A DNA stretch of 64,000 bases from Tetrahymena elliotti 4EA (Eukaryota > Ciliophora > Oligohymenophorea > Hymenostomatida > Tetrahymenidae), in the NCBI GenBank assembly GCA_000231825.2, contig JH720314.1, positions 1 to 64,000 of the forward strand, in the 5' to 3' direction. This document shows, in pieces, positions 48,835-60,399 of this stretch (position 1 is the first letter of the stretch; every line of letters starts with the position of its first letter). Made by a program: the position numbers and the translations under genes. The notes under the pieces were generated by a model. The model saw only the letters and a program-made list of their open reading frames with translations, made no database searches and was not told where the DNA came from.

Positions 48835-50720
48835 GGAGGAACAAAATTCTATTCCCCTAATAAAAAATCTAGCTCGCTAGATTAATATCTACCAACTCCC
48901 AAAAAATAAATGAAAACACATAAAAAAATTAGGCAAAGTGGATATCAAAATTCAGAAAATTCGAAAATAAAAAGCATAAAAACAAACAATAATAATATTT
49001 AATTAAGCACTTTCTTTTCAATCTATAATTATAGTTATTTGAGCTATTTTCTGGGCAACTAATATTTATAGTAAAATTCACTTCTCAATACAAAAGCCCA
49101 CCATAGTTGAGCAAACACATCATTCTCCTATCAATTTTACATTAGCTTTTCTCAAAATCTCTACTAACTACCTAACTCATCAACAATATATCACCAAGCC
49201 TAGAAAAGGATAAAATCTACTTTGTTATTTTTGAGATAAATTCTAAAATATTTCAAGTTTTTTTTATTTTTCATCTTCTCCTCTAGCCTTTTATATAATG
49301 TAGAAGTGTTCATTACATTTTGATTTTTCGAAGCAGAGGAAATCTAAAAATAGCAACAAAAGGAGGTATATGTAAATTTTTCAAAGAAAAGTGAGTAGAT
49401 TAATTGAGCTTTCATCATAGGCTGTCATTTTTGTTAGTAATTTCTCACATTTTTAAGATTAGTTGTTTAGTTAGTTAGCAGAAGATTAATTAATAGCGAA
49501 ATGTAACCTTCGATTTAGAGATGCTAGCATAAATCATTAATAGTAATAATCTAGCATAAGGTTGTTCATAAACTAATCATAAGGATTAGAAACCTTGAAA
49601 AAAAGCTTAACCAACCAACCAAACAATTAACAAACAATTACTTTCAATCTTCAATTATTATCTAGGTATTGAAAATTAGTCCTTTTTCTTTCTTTCCTTA
49701 GACCTCTATCAAAAAGTATTTACTTTTAAAAGAATTCTTTGTTTTCTTTTAGTAATATTTACTCAATTGTTAACTCTTCTCTCTTTAGAAATATTTCAAA
49801 GATGATTCTAATGGAATAAGGAGCTTAAAATTAAGTCATATTTTGTGAAAATTGGCTATTTCAGTTTGGAAGAAAGGAGAAAGAGCAAATACTGGAACAT
49901 CAGGAATGGATAAAGGTGATTGATTAGCAAAGATAATTAGAAGAATTGAGAAACTATTTATAATTTCAAATAAATGATGATAGTTCAAAGAAAATATAAT
50001 TATAGAATAAGCCTATATATTACATATATATAATATATAAAAATAGAGTTTATATATATATTTTTATTCTCGAATTAGTATGTACTTCAATACTTTTAAA
50101 ATAGCGGGAGAAATTCTACTTTTTTATACTTAAATCATCCATTAAAGACTAGATACTTTTTTGATTTTTTAAAAGACAAAATTTTATTTTCATTTATTTC
50201 TAAACATTCTTTGTATCTTTTTTCTATATAAAATGAGTTTTTAATAACCTCAATCAATTACTTACATATCTAATTTAATTTATTTATGGAGTTGATTATT
50301 TGATCTGAAATATATTTTTAATTTAGATATTTAAATTTAAATATGGAAAAATATTAAATAAAATTTTAAATTTATTAAATTAAACTTTCTCACAAATTTC
50401 ACTTTATCATTTCAAAAATAAGAAGTTTAATTTTTTTAAAGTTGAAAAAAAATTTGTTTTGAATCTAATTAAAAAAAAGTTGAATTAAAAACGAAAAATC
50501 TCAAAGGGAAAAACATATTTAAAATGTAAATGTAAGAACAATAAAAATAACTCTTATTTATGAAAACTGTAGTAATATTTTGTGATATATTTATTTTCTT
50601 TTCTTACAGAAAAGTAAAGATAAATAATAATTGTTTTAATAAATTTATATAATATAATTGTTTTTTAGATATCATTTAATATCAAACCAGAATTAATGTT
50701 TTCTCTGAATCGATCATCTC
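48835..50720. other. Convergent spacer, long 3' flank of the CCCH gene
   Basis: 1.9 kb between convergent genes. It shows AT dinucleotide-rich tracts at about 50015-50070 and stretches of GTTAGTTAG and CCAACCAACC type at about 49465 and 49610. No coding sequence or RNA gene is supported. Long 3' UTRs on either side are possible. Confidence 0.5.
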
Positions 50721-53700
50721 TCAATTTCTGTTAACTTGAGTGGAGTATCTGACGATGGTGGAGGAAGATTAGACTTAGATTTGGGAAATAGATTGATTAA
50801 GGCGTTCTACTAATTGGTTGTAACCTTGGATCTTTGAGTAGGTAGAGCTCCATTCTAAGAATAAGCTGCTAATTTCCTTGATTTTAAGCAAGAAAGTGGT
50901 GTTTTCTTGTTCTAATCTATATTTTATAATAAAAAATTAGTTTAAAATTTTAAAATAATCAATCAATAAAAAAATTACATTTTAACTCTTGAAACAAGTT
51001 GTTCGTTCTATTGAGCAAGGTTGTTTAATTGGGAGTATTGGGCAAGTTAGCTTTCATATCTATTATTATTAGAACATTAATTTAATATTTTAAAGATTTA
51101 CGATATAAAAAAATTAAATACTGTCTGAGTTTAATATTGAGTTGATCGATCTATTGAACAAGAGAGTTATTTCTTTCTTATAATAAATCGTATTATCTCA
51201 ATTTAGTTTCATATTCAGCAATGATTCTTTGCTTCTTAAGTCTGTCATCATTAACTTCAGTGAGTTGACCAATGAGCTATTCAATTCTCAAGTTTAATTC
51301 AGAGATAGTTCTTTCGTATTGTTGGACCTTAATTTCGAAAGACTTGAATGAAGAAAGATTTTATTCAAGTTGAACAATGGTCTAACGAAGCTTTTCATTG
51401 TCCTTAGCAATGAGTTAGATTTATTCATTCAAACGAGTGTTTTCGAAAACAAGCTTTTGATTGTTGTTTTAAGCTTCATTAAATCTGGCTCTGAGTTCAA
51501 TTAATTCTTATTCAGATCTATTGTCCTTGGCAGATTTCTTAACCTTTTCTTCACTTTGTTGGGCAAGTAATTCTTCGATTCTTCTAGTGAGTTTAATATT
51601 TTCTTCTTCAAGAATCTTAATTCTTGATTCTCTCTATTGGAGTTGAATGATGAGGATTTCCATTTCACGAATACGAGATTTCAATTCTTCGTTTTCTCTA
51701 GCAGCCTTACTGAGGGATTCTTGTAAACGGTTGACTTCTTATTAGAAAACTTAAGATTAACGAGTACCAACAACTAAGTTTTAGTTTTCAAGTCTAAGTT
51801 AGTTAATTTCGTTATCCCTTTAAGCTAAGAGAGCTCTAAGTTTGCTGAGTTCTTCAGTGAAGGCAGTGATCTTAATTTCGTAAGTGTTAGAAGATCTAGT
51901 AGCATTTTCTAATTCAGAGTTTCTTAAACGTAATTTTTGTAATTCCTATTCAAGTAAGATTTAGTTCTTGTTAGTGCTTTCAATGGTGATCTTCAATTGA
52001 GAGATTTAGCTTTCAAGAAGAGCCTTTTCACGATAAACTTGTTCAGCAGAAGCATTAACACGGGATCTCTTGACACTTTCATCATTGTTGTAGTTGACTA
52101 ACTATTCAATACGGATACGTAATTCAGCATTGTTCTTTTCACATTCAACAAGCTTTTCTTAGTAAGGACGGAGTTGGAGAATAAAGGTTTCCTTTTCTTG
52201 GAGAAGTCTTCTTAAATCATCAATTTCACGACGGAGACGGAGAACTTCTTCTTAGTTAACACCAGATTGACGAACATTGATTTGGAGTGAACCAATTTCT
52301 TGACGATATTAGCTGAGTTATTGATCCTTTTCAACAATAATTCTGTTGAGATTTTCAATAGTTTGAGTGAGTTAGCCGATCTTGGATTCGTATTGAGTGA
52401 TAGTTATATTAGCAGATTCTAATTGAGCATTACGTTGACGGAGAGCATTGATTTCAGATTCCAAGCTTTAAACCTTTCTGTTTTAGAAGTCATTTTGAGT
52501 GGTTAAGTGAACCAATTTTTCTTCAAGAGTAGCTCTATCACGAATAACATCTTCAAGATTGACTTGTTGTCTAGATTTCTTGATTTTTTCTTCATTAACT
52601 TGACCTTAAAGTTCAGCAAGAGTTCTTTGTAGTGATTCTATTTGTTAACGAAGTTGGATGTTAATTTGTTCTAATTCAGCGTATCTGCTTTCATAAGAAC
52701 GAACATTGATGAGTTGTTGTTCAAGTTCTCTGATTCTCTACTTGTATGATTCAATTTCACGGATTCTTAAAGTGAGTTCTTCGCTGCTGACACCAACTTA
52801 AGTGACACGGATATTTAATTGATTGACTTCAAGTCTTAATTTTTGGAGTTCAGATTCCTTTGTAGCAATGACTCTGTTAAGATTTTCATTAGTTTCAACT
52901 AATTATTGAATACGAATTTAGAGTTCAGAAATGGTTCTGTTAGAATTTTCAAACTCACTGATTCTGATACGATATTAGCTCAATTCACTTTCAAGTTGAG
53001 CATTTTTACGTTGAAGAACTTCAATGGCAGAGTTAGCAGTAACAAGTCTTTCTTGGTAGCTACCACTTTCACGGAGAGATTGTTCAAGCTCAGAGATTCT
53101 TTGAGATTTCTTAACTCCTTCTTGGTAAAGGTCTTCAATTCTCTTTCTAAGTTGAGCATTGTTGACTTCACATTCTTGGAGCTTGATTTCATATTGAGAG
53201 AATTATGTGATTTGGATTCTAATCTTAGAGAGCTCTTCTTCTCTAGTACGAATTAATTCCAATAAACGAGCATTTTCTTGGGTCAAATAGTTAATTTTGT
53301 CTTCATTTTGTAAATTGCTGCTTTTAGCAGATTTCTTTACAGATTCCAAATTTCCTAATTCAGCTTGGAGATTTTAGATAGTATTTTATAATTGGAGAAT
53401 GAGAGTTTCTTATTCACGAATTCTATCTTCATAAGCAGCAACCTTTTGGTTTAAGAATTGGATTTCACGGTTACGGTCTTAGACGATGATATTTAATTTG
53501 TTGATTTCTTCTTATTAGTTATAACCAGATTGTCTAATGTTAACAGTTAAGTTGCTAACTTAAAGTCTTAAACTTTAGAGTTCGCTTTCCTTTTGATTGA
53601 TTAAGCTATTTAATGTTTCAATTTGAATCATAAGATCTTCAATCTTCTTTCTGAGTTAGGAATTAACAGTTTCACATTCGTAAAGCTTGGCTTCATATTA

Positions 53701-55578
53701 CTTGTAAATGGCTAAGGCCTTTTCTATCTCAGTGAATCTGATTCTCCATTCATTGAGTTAAGCATCCTTTTAAGTGATAATAGTTTCTAATTCTCTAACT
53801 CTTACTTCTAATTGGTTAATTCTGACATTATCGCTTTAATTAGATCTAAGTCTTTCTAATTCAGCATTCAAGAAAACAAATCTTTATTCGTAATCTTAAA
53901 TTTTGCTATTAAGGCTTAAAATCTAAGTGTTCTTGGCCTAGATGTCTTCATCGTATTACTCACGGCTTAATCTATTATGATAATAAGTAAAAAATTAATT
54001 TATAAGTGTGTTATATATATTTAGTCAGAACCCAGTCGTCTAATAAGTTATTTATTTAATTAATATTTTCTTTATTAAATTAAATGGCTCTGTCTTATTA
54101 GAGTTTAACAAATTTATATTTTCTAAAGTGGCATTTTCTACTTTAATTAACTACGTTAATTCTAAAAATAAGAAGAATACAAGAAAATATTTAATAACCT
54201 TGACAAGATAAACTAGCTAGCTAACTGACTGATTGACTAAAAAAAATTTACTTCATTTGCTTGGTGAGTCTTTCGATTTCTAGAGTGAGAGTATTAATCT
54301 TAGACATGTAATCGTTTAAGCGAGCATCACTTTGACGAACTTCAGTGTTTTGAACTTGGGTAATTCTAATGTTGAGGTTATTGATTTATTCTTACTTTTC
54401 GTTCAAGAGATTGTGTAATTATTCAATTTGGGAAATAAGTTATCTAATCTTTTCTTCGTTATCATTATTGTTTCTTAATAATTCACTTTCATTTTGTCTG
54501 GAAGCTTTCTTTTTCTTATCGTTTTCTTCATTTAAACGTTCAATTTCTCTTTCTAGCAAATTGATTCTTTCAGTGTTTTCAACTTGGATGACTTGACCCT
54601 ATTGAGGAGTTTAGTTTCTGAGCAATTCAAGTTCTTAAGAGATTTAATTGTTGGTTTATTCTAATCTATTTATTACAAAATAAAAAATGAATAAGTATTT
54701 TAGAAAAAATTTAATTGATGGATAGTTAAATCATCTCTGATAAAGGATTTGCTTATACTTATGATATAAGTATATGAGAGCATAGTATATTGTGAATGAA
54801 TGGAAGGATTGCTAATATTTGATTGCAGTTTCAAAATTTTTTTGAAGAAATGAAAAGAAATTGTTCAATAAATTTTTGCCAATGTTTTTATTGCTTAAAT
54901 AAAAATTTAATCAATGATTGATTGATGAACTAAAGAATTAATTAATCAATCAACTAGAGACCTCTCATTTGTTAATAGATATTATATTATAGCAATAGAA
55001 AATAAAATAAAACTAGAATAAATTAAGAATTTTATTTACTGTAATATTTTTTGTCTTAATTATTGGACTTCGAGGGTTTAGTCGGTAGCTACTTCGACAA
55101 TCTTTTCAATGTAGATAGGTTTTTCAACTTCAACGACTCTTTCTTGAATTTGAACAGGCTATCTTTATTGTTCAATAATGTAGAGAGGGATCTATTCCTT
55201 GACAACAGCAGCAACTGGAATCTATCTATCTTGGTAAGTGGTGGTACGGCCAGGAGAAATGGATTCAGTGACATATCTAAGAGGAGATTCACTATGACGA
55301 ATGATGGTTCTTGAATGGCCAGGAGGAGTTGAGTGTCTGTTGGTAGTACGGATTCTGCTTTGAACTTGGAAGCTAGGGCTAACTTGAGTAACTGCACCAG
55401 GAGCATTGGATGAAATTAACTTAACAATAGTGGAATCCTTAGGATATTCAGTGGTGGTAACCTAATGAATACCATGGGGAGTTTGAGAAATTTAAGATTG
55501 AGTTAAAAATCCTTTTTGGTAGAAGTCATTCTTGTTGAAGACTTATGAGCTAGAGACTATTTAAGGTGTTTGTTGCAT
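50721..55578 (-). CDS. Long modular coiled-coil protein with alveolin-like N-terminal patch, probably cytoskeletal
   Basis: ATG 55578 to TGA 50721, with introns at about 55040-54670, 54250-53975, 51120-51070 and 51000-50935; roughly 1,350 residues. The first 140 residues are Ser/Thr/Pro/Arg-rich and non-helical (RHSTPPGHSRTIIRHSESPL). A patch at about residues 145-162, ERVVEVEKPIYIEKIVEV, has the Val-Glu-Val/Glu-Lys periodicity of alveolins and epiplasm proteins. The rest is nearly continuous heptad coiled coil built of repeated modules of about 170 residues, each with an E-x-x-N-x-x-L-R-x-R-I-E-x-L segment, a helix-breaking VKKS or IKKS element, and an N-I-R-x-x-Q anchor. Codon use is GC-enriched, so expression is probably high. 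It may be a cortical or oral-apparatus filament protein, an inference only. It is related to the gene at 60400-63856. Confidence 0.82.
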
Positions 55579-56787
55579 CTTTAAATTTTTATTCCTCTCT
55601 GAAACTAAATACAAGCTTTTTTTTTTTACTTTTTTTTCAGTAAAGATTTTTTTTTCTTATTTATTTTTTATTTTATTTTAATGTTTGTTCTTCTAATCCT
55701 TTTCTCCTCTCTTCCATTAAATAAAAAGAATCTAATTAAATAATTGCTTAATAAAATAATTGAGCACAAACACATACGCACCCGTATATTTCTATGCAAA
55801 AATGTTAATGCCTAAGCCATTTTCTTACAAATAACAAAAATATTAGGTCAGTCATCATTATTTTTCCTCTTTTAAATGATACTTATCAAACATTCATTTT
55901 CAAGCTTTTTTCTTAATAAAATTATGAAAACTATTGAATCAAAAACTACTGAATAAGATATTTTTTCCTCTTATTTATGTTCGTTTAATAATTGATAATC
56001 CCTTATATGAAAAAATAATCCAAGCAAAAAAGCAAACACTCGAATTTATGGAAAACCAGACAAAATTTTAAATTTGCTAAGATTCCCTTTTTCTATAGCG
56101 CCGACTACATTTACTTTATTTTTCTTAAATTTCTTTTCCTAAAAAGTAGACTTTTATTTGCTTCTCTTTGAAATTGGCTTATTTTTTAACAGGAATCCAA
56201 TATTTTTTCAAAGAGTTACTGATATTTATCTATCTAAAATATCTGTCTGATTACAAAGATTGAAATAAAATTTATTAATCCTCTCTGAATTATTAATTTA
56301 TCGCACTCAAAGAAAAAGATTTGTGATGACTACAAATTTTAATTTTGCTAACTATCTCTTCATTTTATTAGAAATTAAGTTTTCAATGTAAAAAATCTAT
56401 GAATAAATGCCATCTTACCATCATTTTTTGCATGGAGAGATAATTTTAAAATTACATTCGTATAAAAATTTTTATTTGGAACATAATTATTTTCGAGATA
56501 TAGAGCTTATTCATTTTTAAATATTTATAGATTAATATAAAAATAGATGAAAGAACATAGAATTTATTTTATCTACTATGCTGTTAAACAAGCTTATTGA
56601 GAATTGAATATGCTCTACATTGCTATTTTAAAAATTAATATATTTTTTATGAATATTAACTAAGATTTATCTCCAAAAACATAAAACAAGAATAAGATAT
56701 TAAAGTATGGAAAAAAAACATATTAAATTTATTTAATTATAAAAAAGTGTTTGGCTGAATAAATGGAGTGAATAATAATTTATTTCA
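55579..56787. other. AT-rich spacer
   Basis: 1.2 kb between minus-strand genes: promoter side of the coiled-coil gene (a long poly-T tract at about 55619-55660 precedes its start) and 3' flank of the deaminase gene. No gene is seen. Confidence 0.55.
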
Positions 56788-58791
56788 TCAAAATATGAAA
56801 TAATAGAGGATTGATATTAAAATAAAATTTATTATTCCACCTGATAAGATGATAAATTCTTTTGGGCAAACTGAGGGAGTGTTTTAAATAAACTATGATA
56901 AATCTTTTTATAATTTGTCAATATAATTACTTTTATTATTTTTAATATCAGTAATAGATGAATGGTCAATAGAGTTTTTCAAAAGGAGATATATTTCATC
57001 TATCTAAATGTTTGTCTGCATAATAATTTAATACCAATCTTATGTTACACCAGTATATCCAAACAAACCAGGATCATCAGGTGAAATTGTTACAGGAATC
57101 CCACTTCTAAGCAATGTTAAAAATGGGCTATCCTTTACTTTATGTGTCTTGAGTACTTGATTAGATATAGGAGTAACTTCAAAAATAATCTTTTTTTTCT
57201 TAAAAATTGAAATTAGTAAATTATTTTTAGCTGCAGCATACCCATGTCCTATTCTTCTAACTCCAGGTAGTAGAGCAGCATGTATAATATTATCATTAAT
57301 ATAATGTTAACTTGCATACTCGGTTGTTATTTTTCCACTAGGAAAGAAAGTCGTTTCTCCTGCATGAAGATAGAGATTATTATTTTTCAAAAATGTAAAC
57401 AATTCTTTAAATGTTCCTTCTGTAGCTTTATTTAAAGTAGATGAAAAGAAATTTCTAGCCCCATTAAATGGATCATCTTCATATCCAAAGAAATCAATAC
57501 CAGTTATTTATTTAGTAATTGTTGTCAGGGATTTAACTTTATTTTATTATTGAGTTGTTTTCCTTCCAGGAATAATATAACTAAAAGGTATACTATATTT
57601 TGTAGACATTGTTGTAAACATTTAGATCTCTTCAGCTTTATCTTTGTTTCTGAACTCAATGCCATAAGTTTTTTCTTTCTAAAGGATCTTAAATAAGTAA
57701 TCTGTATAATTATACTTAATAGTAGCTTCTGAAAGTATTGAATCAAATGCTGTAAATATTTACTCAAAACGATACCATATTGCGAATACATTATTATTTT
57801 AAGATTCACTAGTTAGCTAGTCAGAATATTCTTTAGGATAACCATCAGCTGCCTATTAATCTCTTTAAAAAGCTGCTATAGTTGTCTTCATAATATTTTT
57901 TAAACTATCTAAGTCTTATTAATTTGAAGGTAAGTATACCTTGCCATCACATAACTTATAATAGTAATAGCTTTGAAGATATTTATCTTTAAACTCCTAT
58001 AAATCTGCTGTGCTTTTTGTATTTTATAGGCATTTATTATTTTCCTTGAAAAATCCTTCAAATTTTGTTTATAAGTTTGTATCTTAATTTAAATACTTTT
58101 ATTTAGTTATGAGAAACTTAGTATATTTTTTCCCAGTAAATTTATTATTAAACTATGTTTCAAGTTCTACTGAGACTACAACAAGAGTTTCATCATAGAC
58201 TCCAGAATCATAAAGTGATTTGATAGACTCAAAAACACCTTTGTAATCAACAGAAGCAGACCAGTGAATGTGATGGATAATACCTTTGGGTAATTAAGTA
58301 AGTATGTATTAATAAAAACTATTTGACTCAATCTTTTCTATCATATCATAATTGTATTCTGTATTTAATATATTAACTATATCCTTATCTTTTCTACATG
58401 ATGAAATTGATTCCAGAAATAAATTTTTTTAATTAATTAACTTTGTTAAGTAATTATCTGTTATAATGGCTTAGTTTGTAGGTCTCTCCCATTACTTATC
58501 TGAAAATAAAACTAATTTAGATAGTAAATAATATTTTTTCCAATAATCAGTTTCTTCAGTAATGTCTGTAGAGAAATAATCTACAATTTAGTCTTAAGTT
58601 TTAATGAGTAAATCATTATACTCGGTTTCTATTTAGCTGTCTCCTGAAAGAGTCTTTGCATCTTGTAGAACTTAGTTAAAATTTTGATTCTTATAATCAC
58701 TTAGGCTGATTTGTAAAAATCTGTGAGCTTGAATGCAACTAATTGATAATGCAGCAACTAAAATAGTTAATAATAAAAATTGGTTTTTCAT
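56788..58791 (-). CDS. Secreted adenosine deaminase, ADA2/ADGF (CECR1) type, with hydrophobic C-terminal tail
   Basis: Deaminates extracellular adenosine to inosine. A single uninterrupted frame of 668 codons (ATG 58791, TGA 56788). The signal peptide is MKNQFLLLTILVAALSISCI. Metal and catalytic motifs are all present: the H-x-H pair in IIHHIHWSASVDYKG (about residue 165), HAGETTFF (about 475) with the catalytic Glu, RIGHGYAA (about 512), and the Asp pair in TISPDDPGLFGYTGV (about 570). The helical N-domain typical of growth-factor-type deaminases is present, making the protein longer than cytosolic ADA. Unusually, after the catalytic domain the frame ends in a hydrophobic stretch (FIILSGGIINFILISILYYF) that could be a membrane anchor or GPI signal. 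It sits between two related coiled-coil genes. Confidence 0.92.
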
Positions 58792-60399
58792 CTATTTCAG
58801 ATTCTTTTAATATTTTATTTGATTTTAATTCATATTATTTATTGAAAGATAAATAAGATATTTAAAAGTGAAATATATCTATCTGTATTAAACTACTAGT
58901 ATTTAAACAGTATGATCTAAAATTATTTATACTTTATTTTTGATCAAACAAATATCTTTCATTTAATTCTGTCTTACTAACGTATTTCATTATAAAATAA
59001 GAAATATAATAAACTATCTCTGATAATTTAATTAGCTGTAATCAAACTGAGAAAATCTAGCTTTGAAAGAGTCATATAAAATTCTAATGCAGAGCTTAGT
59101 GTAGCTTTTTTATAAAATAAAATATTACTTACATAAATTTATTTAAAGAATAGATATCCTTAACATATTACTCCAAAAATTTAGTAAATTACTTTTCATT
59201 GTAATGTAACCTATTTATATTTAAAAATTTTCTTCTTCTTTTTATTCTCTTAAATAAATCCTATCAATTCGATTAAATATTATCAATTAGTACTGAACTT
59301 AAAATGCAAAAATTTATTTTTATTTATTGTCAGAGAAAATAAGTTATTATTAACACAATTTTATCACTTATTACTTGATTTAATTTGTTTTTTTTTATTG
59401 TCAGAGAAAGTGAGTTTTTATTAATATCGCTTTTTATTTATTTCCTTTTGCTATTATTCAAATTTATTGTTATTTTTTAAAACATTTACTATTAAATCTA
59501 ATCTATTTCTAAGACTATTTAATTAAGTAAGACTCATTTTATTGAACCCAATAAAAATTTACTATTATTTTAAATAGATAATAAATAGATGTAAATATTA
59601 AAAATACTTTTATTTAGACATTATCTAAATATTAATTTTTGACACTTGTCAAATATTTTTTCATTTTATCTTTTTAAGAGATTTTTTTAATTCTTAAAAA
59701 CTATATAAAGTAATACACAACTAACTATATACTTAAATAATCTACTTTTTTTAAATTAGTTAAAAAATTTCATATATTTTTTATTGAATAACTTTCATAG
59801 ATAGGTGTAACTTAAGTAATAAACAATATTAAAATACTTTTCTCTTAAGTTTTACTTTAATTATTAATTTGTAAATTATGAAAAATACGAGTTCTCCCAA
59901 ATAATAAAAACAAATTTATTATTTTGGGAAACTATTAAATATTGTTCAAAGCAAGATCATTTTTATGTTTTCAAGAATATTTTCATTTAAAATAAAATAA
60001 ACAAAATAGCAGTAGTGTTTGATATAAAAATAAATGTAAAAAATATTTTTGAGAAAAATTTAAACAAGTTTCTTGTAAGTTAAAATTTTTAGTAACATGT
60101 AAAATGTTTTCAACTTCAAATGATATTTAGATTGAAATTGGAATTAATGGAGAATAATTAAAAAGAGAAGAAAATAATTAGTAGAAATATTTTCAGATTA
60201 AAGATATTTTTGTTTGAGAAATACATATATACTTAACATGAATTTTAAATTAATTTAATGTGAGTTTTCTTATCAATCAGAAAATAATCAATTGCATCCA
60301 TAGCCACATCCTTTTCTGTAATATTAAATAAATTATTAATTAGATTGAAGATATTAGTAGTAAATAAATTAATCTTACACTCCTTTTTGGTATCTGATT
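58792..60399. other. AT-rich spacer
   Basis: 1.6 kb between minus-strand genes. It contains the short direct repeat listed at 59320-59430. An open frame in standard code at 60245-60463 (minus) overlaps the 3' end of the next gene and may be an alternative terminal exon. Nothing else is supported. Confidence 0.5.
59320..59430. repeat. Short direct repeat, two copies about 71 nt apart
   Basis: TTTATTGTCAGAGAAAATAA (about 59323) followed by GTTATTATTAA recurs as TTTATTGTCAGAGAAAGTGA (about 59394) followed by GTTTTTATTAA. The match continues across about 30 nt with few changes, which is notable because the shared block includes the non-AT core TTGTCAGAGAAA. Confidence 0.6.

Noticed and set aside
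49460..49630. Possible stem between GTTGTTTAGTTAGTTAG and CCAACCAACCAAACAATT
   Set aside because: Alignment needs repeated A-C mismatches; the similarity is only in simple-repeat rhythm.
55089..55406. 105-codon standard-code frame, minus strand
   Set aside because: It is a shadow frame of the head of the modular coiled-coil gene; the alveolin-like reading frame is longer and consistent with the rest of the gene.
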